Assembly (NCBI GenBank): GCA_002714805.1
Contig: PAYK01000010.1
Coordinates: 3,540-39,269 of the forward strand
Reading direction: 5' to 3'
Origin: Flavobacteriales bacterium
GTDB taxonomy: Bacteria > Bacteroidota > Bacteroidia > Flavobacteriales > UBA7312
DNA length: 35,730 bases
Positions within the stretch are counted from its first letter, which is position 1; each line of letters starts with the position of its first letter. This document shows positions 23,436-33,277 of the stretch, in pieces. The notes under the pieces were generated by a model. That model saw only the letters and a list, made by a program, of their open reading frames with translations, did not search any database and had not been told where the DNA came from. A program made the position numbers and the translations under genes.

Positions 23436-24761
23436 TACATCGCTTCTATAAAAAAAAATACCGTTATTCTAGGCGCTGGTATTACTGGGCTTAGTACAGC
23501 ACATTATTTATCACTAAAAAATGATGATTTTTTAGTGCTAGAAAAAAATAATATAGTAGGTGGAAATATATCTTCAGAAAAAAAAGAGGGTTTTATAATA
23601 GAAAATGGCCCTAATACCGTTTTACTAAATAACGACTCCATTGTTAAGCTAATCAAAGCCTATGACTTGTGGGATAATATCAGCCTTCCAAAAGAATCAG
23701 CAGAGAGTAACAGGTATGTATTGCTAAATAATAAATTGCAACTTTTACCAAGAAATTCTTTAGAATTTTTTAAAAGTCCATTGTTATCTTTGAAAGAAAA
23801 GCTAAGACTCTTTAAAGAACCATTCATTAAAAAGCATAAAAAAAACACTTCTGTTGCCGATTTTATAAAAAAACGATTCGGAGAAGGAATTTTACATCAA
23901 TTTGTAGAACCTTTCGTAACAGGTATTTATTCTGGAAATACAAATAATATGAGTGCTAAACATACCCTTAAAATACTATGGGAAGCAGAGCAAGAATATG
24001 GGAGTGTAATCAAAGGAATGATAAAAAAAGAACGTAAAGCCAAAGCTAAAATTTTCAATTTGTCTAATGGATTATCTCAATTAACAAATGCCATCGCGCA
24101 TCAATTGCACTCCAACATTCAGTTGGATTGTCTGATTAAAAAAATTGAAAAAAACGATAATGGCTATATAATCGAAACAGTCAATGAAACCATAAGTTGT
24201 CAAAATATCATATCAACGCTACCTGCTCATGCCTTAGCTCATTATGTGAATGACAAAACACTAAAAAATTGTCTTGAAGATGTTGAATATGTATCAGTTG
24301 ATGTCTTTCATTTCGGCTTCTACAAAAGAGATGTCAATAATCAATCTCAAGGCTTTGGTGTTTTGAGTAAAGCAAGTGACAAAAAAAAATTCTTAGGGAT
24401 TTTATTCAATAGTCGTATTTTTTCTCATGTTGCTCCAAAAGACCAAGAGTTGTTCACCGTTATAGTCGGTGGCAGTAGACAAAAGCACTTGTGTAAAATA
24501 GAATCAGTAAAATTAAAATCATTAGTCCTTGAAGAATTAATGGAATTAATGGAAATAAATAATGAGCCCATTTTCTCTAATCACTATAAGTATCCAAAGG
24601 GAATTCCTCAGTACAATTTAAATCATCAGTCTCTTCTTGATGCTATTCAGAATTTTGAAAATAATAATCCTAATTTTCATATCTTAGGGAATTATTTTAA
24701 TGGTATTTCTGTTAGCGATAGTATTTCAAAAGCTGACAATTTTATACAAACTAATTTCTAA
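23433..24761 (+). CDS. hemG: Protoporphyrinogen oxidase, HemY-type flavoprotein (hemG of Bacteroidota)
   Basis: A 442-residue FAD-dependent amine-oxidase-like enzyme that oxidises protoporphyrinogen IX to protoporphyrin IX in haem synthesis. The Rossmann motif ILGAGITGLSTAHYL is at the N-terminus, with the ENGPNTVLL segment and the C-terminal FAD motif LGNYFNGISVSDSI. It is of the HemY/PPOX superfamily, unrelated to E. coli HemG flavodoxin. The start is unclear: the only ATG, GTG or TTG upstream of the Rossmann strand is TTG at 23433, which overlaps a perfect -7 promoter element; homologues would be expected to begin near residue 6 (KKNTVILG), where the codon is ATA (23448). The body of the gene is intact. 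The T9SS protein gene follows by 15 bp. Confidence 0.9.
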   Translation: MYIASIKKNTVILGAGITGLSTAHYLSLKNDDFLVLEKNNIVGGNISSEKKEGFIIENGPNTVLLNNDSIVKLIKAYDLWDNISLPKESAESNRYVLLNNKLQLLPRNSLEFFKSPLLSLKEKLRLFKEPFIKKHKKNTSVADFIKKRFGEGILHQFVEPFVTGIYSGNTNNMSAKHTLKILWEAEQEYGSVIKGMIKKERKAKAKIFNLSNGLSQLTNAIAHQLHSNIQLDCLIKKIEKNDNGYIIETVNETISCQNIISTLPAHALAHYVNDKTLKNCLEDVEYVSVDVFHFGFYKRDVNNQSQGFGVLSKASDKKKFLGILFNSRIFSHVAPKDQELFTVIVGGSRQKHLCKIESVKLKSLVLEELMELMEINNEPIFSNHYKYPKGIPQYNLNHQSLLDAIQNFENNNPNFHILGNYFNGISVSDSISKADNFIQTNF

Positions 24762-24776
24762 CCTTTCATTTCAATT

Positions 24777-27506
24777 ATGAAGTCTTTTAAATTTATTATT
24801 GGTGTTACTTCACTTATTTTGGCTTGTTTTTTATTTTTTCCAGAAAATAATACTCCTATAGATTTTAACAGTATATACAAAGCCCCTTCAGAATCTCCTA
24901 AAGCCAGAAAATCATGGGACGCTAAACGATTAACAAACAGTCAGGGTGTTGTACCCAAAAATATTAGAACCAAAGAATTGCGTTTTGCTCAAAGTCTGCC
25001 CAATGACCTCAATAATTCTAATCTAACTTGGACCGCAGAAGGCCCTTTTAATGTAGGTGGAAGAACTAGAGCTTTGGCCTATGATGTTACGGATGAAAAC
25101 ACTCTTATTGCTGGTGGCGCATCTGGTGGGATTTGGCGTTCTACGGACTTAGGCCAAAGTTGGAATAAAATGACTCGACATTTCCAACTGCATAATGTAA
25201 CTTGTATAGCGCAGGATACTAGACCCGGCAAAGAAAATATTTGGTACTATGGCACTGGAGAATTATCAGGTAACTCAGCTTCTGGCGATGGAGCCTATTT
25301 TGATGGCAATGGTTTATATAAGTCGGTTGATAATGGTTTAACTTGGGACTCAATAAGTTCAACTTCTGATAATAATGCAGCAGGAGCATTTAATATTTTT
25401 GATTTTGCATGGAATATTACTTTAGATCCATCAAATCTTGAAGAAGATGAAATGTATTTAGCAACCTATGGAAGTATTTTAAGATCTATTGATGGTGGTG
25501 AAAATTGGGTCGAAGAATTAGGTGGCGGAGATGCTTATTATAATAATGTCGAAATAACATCAGAAGGTGTAGTCTATGCCACATTAAGTTCAGATGGAAT
25601 AGGCAAAGGGATTTGGCGATCTGAAGATGGTATGGAATGGAAGAATATTATTCCTAATGGATTTGGTAATGTATATGGAAGAACAGCAATAGGAATAAAC
25701 CCATCTAATGAGAACGAGGTGTATTTTTTAACCGCTGAAACTGAAAATTCTGGACAATATACCAATACTTTTTTTGGAGGAGAAACTTGGACCTCTTTAT
25801 GGAAATACACTTATTTATGTGGTGATGGTCTAGACTCTTGTGGTAATTGGGTAAATCTCTCTGCTAATATACCTGCAAATCGCCCCACTACTTTTGATAA
25901 TTTTAATGCACAAGGAGGTTATGACTTATTAGTAAAAGTAAAACCAGACGAGCCTAATGTTGTATTTATTGGAGGAACTAACTTATGGCGCTCAACAGAT
26001 GGTTTTAATTCTGACAGTAATACTACTCAGATTGGAGGCTATTTTGAAGGATCAGACCATGGCTATGGGAATTGGGATATTTACAGTAAACATCATCCTG
26101 ACCAACATGATCTTTTGTTTTTGCCATCAGACAATAACATTATTTTAAGCGCTAATGATGGAGGTGTTTACAAATCTAATGATTGTATGGCTAGTCCTCA
26201 CCTTTGGCAAAGCCTAAATAATGGTTATCAAACTACGCAGTTGTATGCGGTTAATTTTGGGAAAGGAACAAGTGATTTAATAATTGGTGGTTTTCAAGAT
26301 AATGGTAATTTTATTACAGTAAGTGAAGATGAAACAGATAGTTGGGTTATGCCATTTAATGGAGATGGTTGCTACAGTGCTGTTGCTGACAACGAGGAAG
26401 ATTTTTACCTACAAATTCAAAGAGGGGTTCTTTTCAAAATGAAGTTAAATAGTTTCGGAGAAGTAATAGCTTATAATAGAATGGATCCGCTAGATGCAGA
26501 TACTTCTGCTTATGACTTTATCAATTATTTATCAATGGATCCTAACAATGATAACATTATTTATTTCAATAATAATACAACTCTTTGGAGAAATAATGAT
26601 GCAGGAAACTATCCTTACAATAATTCACAACTAAGAACAAATATTGGTTGGGAACCATTCTCGGAATCTAGCTCAGCTGCCATAAGTTGTATGGATGTCT
26701 CAACTATACCGGCTAATACACTTTACTTTGGCACTCAAAATAGTTTAATATACAGAATTGATAATGCAAATGTAGGAGATCCAGGAATTATACAACTATC
26801 AACTTTGGGTATTGGTAGTAATAAATATATCTCAGCTATTGAGATTGACCCCACTAATGCTGAACGTGTGATGGCACTAGCATCAAATTACTCAACATAC
26901 AGTATTTTATTTAGTAATAATGGTGGACAAAGTTGGAAAAGAGTAGCAGGAAATTTAGAAGACAACAATGCAGGAGGTGGTAATGGACCTTCGCTAAGAA
27001 CAGCTGAAATTGCTGTTTTAGGAAGCGATACATTATATATTGTTGGAGGTAGTACTGGACTATACGCTACTGATAAACTTGAAGGCTTTAATACTGAATG
27101 GACTCAAATAGGAACTGAAATAATAGGAAATGTAGTTGTTGAAAATATTCGCTACAGAGAAAGTGATGGAAAACTTATTGTTGGGACTCATGGTACCGGC
27201 GTTTATTCAACAATTATCACATCTATTTATGATGTCTTTCCAGATTTAGTTAGTATTAAAGAGATAGATGACAATAAAAAGATTAATATTTTTCCTAACC
27301 CGGCTACAGACAACGTCATTGTTGAATGGTCAAACAACGATGTCAATAGAGTAATAGTATCAGATGCTAGTGGGAAGGTTGTACTTAGTAAAAACACTAC
27401 TACTAATTTAATTCAATTGCAAATATCTAATTGGAATAAAGGAATTTACTTTATTACTATTAAGGGAGAACAATTCGAGCAGAGTCAAAAACTAGTTATA
27501 CACTAA
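24777..27506 (+). CDS. Secreted Asp-box (BNR/sortilin-like) propeller protein with type IX secretion signal
   Basis: A 909-residue exported protein: N-terminal signal peptide ([16 protein letters not shown]), a long region of Asp-box repeats and a C-terminal sorting domain. Asp-box copies S/N-x-D-x-G-x-x-W can be read as [52 protein letters not shown] and [10 protein letters not shown], consistent with one or two beta-propellers. The last 80 residues contain [16 protein letters not shown] and [13 protein letters not shown], the standard type A T9SS sorting domain, so it is carried to the cell surface or medium. No catalytic sialidase residues are recognisable; adhesion or glycan or protein binding is the likely role. 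Its stop overlaps the convergent valS stop by four bases. Confidence 0.88.
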   Translation: MKSFKFIIGVTSLILACFLFFPENNTPIDFNSIYKAPSESPKARKSWDAKRLTNSQGVVPKNIRTKELRFAQSLPNDLNNSNLTWTAEGPFNVGGRTRALAYDVTDENTLIAGGASGGIWRSTDLGQSWNKMTRHFQLHNVTCIAQDTRPGKENIWYYGTGELSGNSASGDGAYFDGNGLYKSVDNGLTWDSISSTSDNNAAGAFNIFDFAWNITLDPSNLEEDEMYLATYGSILRSIDGGENWVEELGGGDAYYNNVEITSEGVVYATLSSDGIGKGIWRSEDGMEWKNIIPNGFGNVYGRTAIGINPSNENEVYFLTAETENSGQYTNTFFGGETWTSLWKYTYLCGDGLDSCGNWVNLSANIPANRPTTFDNFNAQGGYDLLVKVKPDEPNVVFIGGTNLWRSTDGFNSDSNTTQIGGYFEGSDHGYGNWDIYSKHHPDQHDLLFLPSDNNIILSANDGGVYKSNDCMASPHLWQSLNNGYQTTQLYAVNFGKGTSDLIIGGFQDNGNFITVSEDETDSWVMPFNGDGCYSAVADNEEDFYLQIQRGVLFKMKLNSFGEVIAYNRMDPLDADTSAYDFINYLSMDPNNDNIIYFNNNTTLWRNNDAGNYPYNNSQLRTNIGWEPFSESSSAAISCMDVSTIPANTLYFGTQNSLIYRIDNANVGDPGIIQLSTLGIGSNKYISAIEIDPTNAERVMALASNYSTYSILFSNNGGQSWKRVAGNLEDNNAGGGNGPSLRTAEIAVLGSDTLYIVGGSTGLYATDKLEGFNTEWTQIGTEIIGNVVVENIRYRESDGKLIVGTHGTGVYSTIITSIYDVFPDLVSIKEIDDNKKINIFPNPATDNVIVEWSNNDVNRVIVSDASGKVVLSKNTTTNLIQLQISNWNKGIYFITIKGEQFEQSQKLVIH

Positions 27507-30115
27507 GAGATAGCTTTTATCTGCTCTTGCAGAACAGCAATCTTTGCTTTAGCATCAGATTGCTTTTTTCTTTCCATTTCCACAACTTGCTTTGGAGCAT
27601 TGTTTATGAAACGTTCATTTGATAGTTTACCCATTACTGACTTTAAAAATCCTTGAGTATAATCTAACTCTAAACGTAATTTTTCAAGCTCTGCACCAAC
27701 ATCTATATTATCAAAAAGTGGCACAAAAAATTCATTTGAATTTACTCTAAAAGAAAATGCACCATCAACATTATCTGAGATATATGACAATTCCGATAAA
27801 TTGGTAAGACGTGAAACTAATGCGTCCATAGACTTGGAAGTAGCTTCATTAAGCTTAATAAATAATTTCAGACTATCTTTATTAGGTATTTGCTTGTCTT
27901 TTCTAATAGTACGAATAGCAGAAACTATTTCGGTAGCGTAGTCAAAGTTAGAGAGAACATCCTTTTTAATTGAAGTTGTTTTAGGCCACTCCGAAACAAT
28001 AATATCTTTAGACCTTTCGTCGTCTAAAAGATGCCAAATTTCTTCGGTAAGGAAAGGCATAAAAGGATGTAGTAGCTTCAACAAATTTTCCATCAAGATA
28101 ATAGTACTATCTATGGTATTACGATCAATAGGCTTTTGATAATCTGGCTTAACAGATTCTAAATACCATGAACAAAAGTCATCCCATACTAATCGATATG
28201 TAAGCATTAAAACTTCTGATATTCTATATTTGGAATATGCATCATTAATTTGCTCTAGTGTATGCTGAAATTTATTTTCAAACCATTCAACTGCTATTAT
28301 AGATGATTCTGGCTGTTCGATGTCAGCAACTTCCCATCCTTTGATTAAGCGGGTAGCATTCCATATTTTATTGGAAAAGTTTCTACCCTGTTCACATAAA
28401 GATACATCAAATGGTAAATCATTTCCTGCTGGTGAAGATAAAAGCATACCTACTCTTACACCGTCAGCACCATATTTCTCAATAAGTTCTATAGGGTCAG
28501 GTGAGTTACCAAGTGATTTTGACATCTTCCTGCCTTGCTTATCACGTACAATTCCAGTAAGATAAACATTCTTAAATGGTAAATCTCCTTTATACTCGTA
28601 ACCTGACATTATCATTCGAGCTACCCAAAAGAATAAAATTTCAGGTGCTGTTACTAAATCATTAGTGGGGTAATAATAGTTTACTTCTTCATTATTAGGG
28701 TTTCTTATTCCATCAAAAACAGATATAGGCCATAACCAAGAAGAGAACCAAGTATCCAATACATCTTCATCTTGTCTTAAGTCATTAATAGTGATATCAG
28801 GATTAATTTTTTGAGCCTCTGTTAGTGCTTCTTCAATTGATTCGGCTACTACATAATTATTACCATCATAATAATAAGCTGGAATTTGTTGCCCCCACCA
28901 CAATTGTCTAGAGACACACCAATCTTTGATATTTTCCATCCAATGTCGGTAGGTATTTTTAAATTTTTTGGGATGGAATTTTATACTATCATTCATCACA
29001 TTTTCTAAAGCTGGTTTAGAAAATTTTTCCATTTTAAAAAACCACTGCATAGATAACTTAGGTTCTATTACAACATCTGTTCTTTCAGAAAAACCAACTT
29101 TATTTACTAGACTTTCTACCTCAACCAAATGCTTAGTTTTTTCTAACTCTTGAGCAATTTCTTTTCTTACAATAAATCGGTCCTTGCCTATAAATAATTG
29201 AGCAGATTGATTAAGTGTACCATCATCATTGAGTATATCTATCACTTCTAAATTATGCTTATCGCCAAGCTGATAATCGTTGATATCATGAGCGGGCGTA
29301 ACTTTCAGTGCACCCGTACCAAATTCCATGTCAACATAGTCATCAAAAATAATAGAAATAGAACGGTTAATAAGTGGTACAATGGCTTTTCTACCCTTGA
29401 GGTGGGTGTAACGTTCATCATTAGGATTAACACAAATGGCGCTATCACCTAATATTGTTTCTGGACGAGTTGTGGCAACTGTTAAATATTCATCACTTCC
29501 CTCAATTTTATAGCGTATATGGTATAAATTTGATTGCACTTCCTTATGAATCACTTCCTCATCAGAAAGAGCAGTTTGTGCACTAGGATCCCAATTGACC
29601 ATTCTTACCCCTCTATATATTAATCCTTTTCGGTGTAAATCGACAAATACCTTTATGACAGACTCGCTCATATCATCGTCCATAGTAAACTTTGTTCTGT
29701 TCCAATCACAAGATGCTCCTAGCTTTTTAAGTTGATCAAGGATAATTCCTCCGTGCTTTTCTTTCCACTCCCAAGCGTAAGTCATAAAATCCTCTCTGCT
29801 TAAATCAGATTTGTAAATTCCTTTGTTCGCTAACTTCTGAACTACCTTAGCTTCTGTTGCGATTGAAGCATGATCCGTACCTGGCACCCAACATGCATTG
29901 AAACCTTGCATACGAGCTTTACGAATTAATACATCTTGTAAAGTGTTATTTAACATATGTCCCATATGAAGAACACCCGTAACATTAGGAGGTGGAATGA
30001 CGATGGTATAAGCCTCTCTACTGTCAGGTTTGGAATTAAAATAACCTTTTGCTAACCAGTGGTTGTACCACTTTACTTCAGTACTTTTCGAATCGTATGT
30101 TTTTGAAATACTCAT
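27503..30115 (-). CDS. valS: Valyl-tRNA synthetase
   Basis: An 870-residue class I aminoacyl-tRNA synthetase charging tRNA-Val. The HIGH-type motif is [14 protein letters not shown] (residues 42-55), and KMSKS occurs as [10 protein letters not shown] around residue 527. The CP1 editing domain lies between them ([16 protein letters not shown]). The C-terminal 60 residues ([14 protein letters not shown] to VLQEQIKAI) form the coiled-coil arm typical of ValRS. Length is standard. The promoter element at 30139-30146 stands alone, and the gene meets the T9SS protein gene tail to tail with a four-base overlap. Confidence 0.98.
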   Translation of the reverse strand: MSISKTYDSKSTEVKWYNHWLAKGYFNSKPDSREAYTIVIPPPNVTGVLHMGHMLNNTLQDVLIRKARMQGFNACWVPGTDHASIATEAKVVQKLANKGIYKSDLSREDFMTYAWEWKEKHGGIILDQLKKLGASCDWNRTKFTMDDDMSESVIKVFVDLHRKGLIYRGVRMVNWDPSAQTALSDEEVIHKEVQSNLYHIRYKIEGSDEYLTVATTRPETILGDSAICVNPNDERYTHLKGRKAIVPLINRSISIIFDDYVDMEFGTGALKVTPAHDINDYQLGDKHNLEVIDILNDDGTLNQSAQLFIGKDRFIVRKEIAQELEKTKHLVEVESLVNKVGFSERTDVVIEPKLSMQWFFKMEKFSKPALENVMNDSIKFHPKKFKNTYRHWMENIKDWCVSRQLWWGQQIPAYYYDGNNYVVAESIEEALTEAQKINPDITINDLRQDEDVLDTWFSSWLWPISVFDGIRNPNNEEVNYYYPTNDLVTAPEILFFWVARMIMSGYEYKGDLPFKNVYLTGIVRDKQGRKMSKSLGNSPDPIELIEKYGADGVRVGMLLSSPAGNDLPFDVSLCEQGRNFSNKIWNATRLIKGWEVADIEQPESSIIAVEWFENKFQHTLEQINDAYSKYRISEVLMLTYRLVWDDFCSWYLESVKPDYQKPIDRNTIDSTIILMENLLKLLHPFMPFLTEEIWHLLDDERSKDIIVSEWPKTTSIKKDVLSNFDYATEIVSAIRTIRKDKQIPNKDSLKLFIKLNEATSKSMDALVSRLTNLSELSYISDNVDGAFSFRVNSNEFFVPLFDNIDVGAELEKLRLELDYTQGFLKSVMGKLSNERFINNAPKQVVEMERKKQSDAKAKIAVLQEQIKAIS

Positions 30116-30138
30116 TAATCAGTATGTAATAGTATTGC

Positions 30139-30146
30139 CAAAAATA
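30139..30146 (-). promoter_or_regulatory. -7 promoter element for valS
   Basis: The minus strand reads TATTTTTG, a full TAnnTTTG match, ending 23 nt before the valS ATG. I see no T-box or other leader structure. Confidence 0.5.
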
Positions 30147-30203
30147 ATATTTTAGACCTAAAATTGCATAGATAAATAAGATAATTAGAATACAATAATT
30201 TAT

Positions 30204-30211
30204 TACATTTG
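30204..30211 (+). promoter_or_regulatory. -7 promoter element for the DUF1573 gene
   Basis: TACATTTG is a full consensus match, ending 43 nt before the ATG at 30255. It probably also serves the aminotransferase gene beyond the terminator at 30741-30769. Confidence 0.5.
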
Positions 30212-30254
30212 TTGTTCTTATTTTTACATAATAAAACATAACATATATTTAGAG

Positions 30255-30713
30255 ATGAAAAAGATATTTTTAGCAATAGCATTTATTGGTGGTTTTATGT
30301 TATCTCATGCACAAACTAAAGCGCCTAATGAAAAACAAGCTGTAAATGGACCAAAAATGGAATTTAAAACCTCTGTTATGGATTATGGTCTTATTGAGCA
30401 CAATTCTGATGGTAATAGGGAATTTGTTTTGACTAATACAGGAAATGCCCCCCTAATAATTTCTAATGCTAAAGGAAGTTGTGGTTGTACCGTGCCTACC
30501 TGGCCAAAAGCACCAATAGCACCAGGAGAATCTGCATCAATTGGTGTTAAATACTCCACAAATAGAATTGGAAAATTTACAAAAACAATTACTTTAACAA
30601 CTAACACTGAGGAAAAAACAAAGATTTTGACAATTAAAGGAGAAGTTAAGAAGCCTTTAGAAGCTCCAGCTGCGCCAACTAAACCAAAATCTTCTGTTTT
30701 AGAAGTTAAATAA
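30255..30713 (+). CDS. DUF1573-family exported Ig-like protein
   Basis: A 152-residue protein with a signal peptide (MKKIFLAIAFIGGFMLSHA, then QT) and one DUF1573 domain at about residues 34-132. The domain shows the family pattern: a YGLIEHNSDG start, VLTNTGNAPLIISN, the cysteine pair in GSCGCTVPTWP and APGESASIGVKY, then the closing TNTEEKTKILTIKGEV strand. DUF1573 proteins have an Ig/ASPM-like fold and are abundant exported proteins in Bacteroidota, with function unknown. The tail is a flexible Pro/Ala/Lys-rich segment. The gene is followed by an intrinsic terminator. Confidence 0.88.
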   Translation: MKKIFLAIAFIGGFMLSHAQTKAPNEKQAVNGPKMEFKTSVMDYGLIEHNSDGNREFVLTNTGNAPLIISNAKGSCGCTVPTWPKAPIAPGESASIGVKYSTNRIGKFTKTITLTTNTEEKTKILTIKGEVKKPLEAPAAPTKPKSSVLEVK

Positions 30714-30740
30714 TATAAAATTCTATTTTAAATTAATACC

Positions 30741-30769
30741 AACGCCTCCTTAATTGGAGGTGTTTTTTT
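30741..30769 (+). terminator. Rho-independent terminator after the DUF1573 gene
   Basis: A 9-bp stem AACGCCTCC / GGAGGTGTT (one G-T wobble), with loop TTAATT, merges into a run of seven T. It begins 27 nt after the DUF1573 stop. The T run ends just 11 nt before the aminotransferase ATG at 30781, so the hairpin also lies in any leader for that gene. Confidence 0.85.
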
Positions 30770-30780
30770 ATTCGATAGCT

Positions 30781-31980
30781 ATGCCATATATTTCTAATAA
30801 AGGCACAAAAATGCCTGAGTCACCAATAAGAAAGTTAGTTCCTTTTGCTGAAGGAGCTAAAAAAAAAGGTAAAACGGTATTTCACCTCAACATTGGCCAA
30901 CCTGATATTGAATCACCCAAATTGGCTCTTGATGCTATACATAATTTCAAGAATAAGGTGGTAGAGTATAGCCATTCAGCAGGTTTTGAGAGCTACAGAA
31001 AAGGCCTAGCAACTTATTACCAAAAATTAGGAATTAAAATCGACTACAATGACGTTATGGTAACGACTGGTGGCTCGGAGGCATTGCTCTTTAGTCTAAA
31101 TTCATGTTTAGACAATGGGGATGAAATCATAATTCCAGAACCTTTTTACGCCAATTATAATGGCTTCTCCATTTCTGCTGGTGTAAAAGTTAAGCCTATT
31201 ACAACAAGTATTTATGATGGTTTTGCACTTCCTGCAATAGAAGAATTTGAAAAATTAATTACTCCTAAAACCAAAGCTATTTTGATATGTAATCCGGGTA
31301 ATCCTACTGGCTATTTGTATTCAAAAGAAGAATTAGAAACTTTGAAAAATATTGTCATCAAACACGACTTATTCTTATTTGCTGATGAAGTTTACAGAGA
31401 GTTTTGCTATGATGGAAACATACATCATTCAGTATTAAACATTCAAGGCTTAGAACAACACGCCGTTGTGATAGATTCGACCTCAAAAAGATTTAGCATG
31501 TGTGGGATTCGAGTGGGTTGTATAATTTCTAAGAATAAAGAACTTATGGCTACTGCTTTAAAATTTGCTCAAGCACGTTTGTCCCCCCCAACCTTTGGTC
31601 AAGTTGCAGGAGAAGCAGCACTACGGACACCAAAAAGTTATTTTGAAAAAGTAAGTTTGGAATATGTTCAACGCAGAGATTTACTTATTGAAGGACTAAA
31701 TAAAATTGAAGGTGTAATATGTCCAAAACCTAAAGGAGCATTTTATTGTATAGCTCAATTACCGGTTGATAATTCTGATAAATTCGCTCAATGGCTATTG
31801 GAAGAGTTTGACTATAAAGGCAAAACACTTATGGTAGCACCAGCAGCTGGCTTTTACTCTACGCCTAATACAGGAAACAATCAAGTCCGCATAGCTTATG
31901 TGCTAAACCAAGAGGCACTTTCTCAAGCTATTATTTGCTTAAAAAAGGCTCTCGAAATTTATCCGGGAAGAAGACTTTAG
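30781..31980 (+). CDS. Class I/II PLP-dependent aminotransferase (aspartate aminotransferase-like)
   Basis: A 399-residue fold-type I aminotransferase beginning MPYISNKGTKMPESPIRKLVP. A TTG further upstream (30754) lies within the terminator loop, so the ATG at 30781 is chosen. NIGQPDIESP is the substrate-binding opening, NPGNPTG the conserved asparagine/proline loop, ADEVYREFCYD the aspartate that pairs with the pyridine nitrogen, and STSKRFSMCGIRVG carries the PLP lysine with the phosphate-binding arginine. The C-terminal NQVRIAYV supplies the carboxylate-binding arginine. Members of this subgroup act on aspartate, aromatic or related amino acids; which one cannot be told. No TAnnTTTG element exists between the terminator and the start. 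Confidence 0.92.
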   Translation: MPYISNKGTKMPESPIRKLVPFAEGAKKKGKTVFHLNIGQPDIESPKLALDAIHNFKNKVVEYSHSAGFESYRKGLATYYQKLGIKIDYNDVMVTTGGSEALLFSLNSCLDNGDEIIIPEPFYANYNGFSISAGVKVKPITTSIYDGFALPAIEEFEKLITPKTKAILICNPGNPTGYLYSKEELETLKNIVIKHDLFLFADEVYREFCYDGNIHHSVLNIQGLEQHAVVIDSTSKRFSMCGIRVGCIISKNKELMATALKFAQARLSPPTFGQVAGEAALRTPKSYFEKVSLEYVQRRDLLIEGLNKIEGVICPKPKGAFYCIAQLPVDNSDKFAQWLLEEFDYKGKTLMVAPAAGFYSTPNTGNNQVRIAYVLNQEALSQAIICLKKALEIYPGRRL

Positions 31981-32126
31981 CGGAACGCTTTATCAAAACT
32001 AGTTGAATTGCACCTTACTGTAGTCTTATAGAATACCCGCAAACAAAAAAATAATAAGTTACACAGAGATTAATTTACAAAACGAATTATTTGTTCTGCA
32101 ACATATTAGATAATATTAAGACAAAC
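31981..32126. other. Convergent intergenic gap, no gene seen
   Basis: This 146-bp stretch separates the stop codons of the aminotransferase and NamZ-like genes. I see no reading frame above about 20 codons, no tRNA and no hairpin with a T run in either direction. Confidence 0.5.
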
Positions 32127-33272
32127 TCAATAAATTAAATATTTATTTCTTAACTCTTTATATAATCTTAGATCATTAATCCAACCTTCTCTAATAATAT
32201 TCTCACTTTTACCTTCAATAATAGACAATCTCAAGTCATTATTACCAGCAAGTTTATCAAAGAAGGAATTAAAAAAAAATTCTTTATTGGGACAATCTTT
32301 ATAAGCATTTATTAAAAATGATAAATCTAATTTTCTAAGTCTAGGCAATTTACTTAAGTCTTGACCATAACATATTATCCCTTCATGTTTAGGATTCTTA
32401 GCTCCAGATCTACTAGTTGGAACAAACGAATAATCACTTTCTAAATAAGGCGCGCCATAATGCTGAAAAGGTAAATCAGTACCTCTACCAACACTCACAT
32501 TAGTTCCTTCAAATAAACACAAAGAAGGATACAAATTGACAGCTTGATTATTAGGTAGATTAGGTGATGGCTTTATCGGTAAATCATAAATCATGTGCTT
32601 GTTATATCCACGCATTGAAATAATTGTTAGATCACATTCTACTCCATCTTTTAACCACTTCTCGCCATTTATCATTTTTGCATACTCACCAATAGTCATA
32701 CCGTGAACAATTGGAATTGGATGCATTCCAACAAAAGAACTAAAAGCTGTATCTAAAACAGGTCCATCATAATAATGACCATTAGGATTAGGTCTGTCCA
32801 AAACAATCAAAGAAATGTTATTTTCAGCTGCAGCTTCCATAACATAATGCAAAGTAGATATATAAGTATAAAAACGAGCTCCTACATCTTGCAGATCAAA
32901 CAGTAAGACTTGAATACCATCTAATTGTGATTGAGTTGGTTTTTTATTTTTACCATATAATGATATAATTGGTAGGCCCGTATTTTTGTCAATTTCATTT
33001 TTAATATGAGTTCCTGCATCGGCTATTCCTCTAAATCCATGTTCAGGACTAAATACTTTAAGAATGTGAAATTTTGCTCTCAATAAACTATCAACTAAAT
33101 GCGTACTTCTAATTAAAGAACTTTGATTTCCAACTATACCAATAGACTTACCTTCTATTAATGGAAAATACTTAGTAGTTCTTTCTGCTCCAATTTGTAA
33201 ACTTTCATTATTAGAAGAGCACTGAAGAAAGACTAAAAGGCAAAGAAATAAATGTTTAATTTTATAGCGCAT
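32127..33272 (-). CDS. NamZ-like exo-beta-N-acetylmuramidase (DUF1343)
   Basis: A 381-residue DUF1343 protein. Members of this family characterised as NamZ (glycoside hydrolase family GH171) remove N-acetylmuramic acid from the non-reducing end of peptidoglycan fragments. The family marks are clear: GNQSSL near residue 48, VFSPEHGFRG with E77-H78, GLPIISLYG, LLFDLQDVGARFYTYISTL, LDRPNPNG, PIVHGMTIGE, SPNLPN and LFEGTNVSVGRGTDLPFQ. An N-terminal hydrophobic segment ends in LVFLQCSSNN, so it is exported, possibly as a lipoprotein anchored at C18, though glutamine at -1 is atypical. It probably takes part in cell-wall recycling or in using external peptidoglycan. Its start is five bases from the divergent permease start. 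Confidence 0.87.
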   Translation of the reverse strand: MRYKIKHLFLCLLVFLQCSSNNESLQIGAERTTKYFPLIEGKSIGIVGNQSSLIRSTHLVDSLLRAKFHILKVFSPEHGFRGIADAGTHIKNEIDKNTGLPIISLYGKNKKPTQSQLDGIQVLLFDLQDVGARFYTYISTLHYVMEAAAENNISLIVLDRPNPNGHYYDGPVLDTAFSSFVGMHPIPIVHGMTIGEYAKMINGEKWLKDGVECDLTIISMRGYNKHMIYDLPIKPSPNLPNNQAVNLYPSLCLFEGTNVSVGRGTDLPFQHYGAPYLESDYSFVPTSRSGAKNPKHEGIICYGQDLSKLPRLRKLDLSFLINAYKDCPNKEFFFNSFFDKLAGNNDLRLSIIEGKSENIIREGWINDLRLYKELRNKYLIY

Positions 33273-33277
33273 AATTT

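Noticed and set aside
30754-30780. TTG start adding nine residues to the aminotransferase
   Set aside because: The codon lies in the terminator stem-loop region and the added residues (EVFFYSIA) come from the T run; the ATG at 30781 fits the family.
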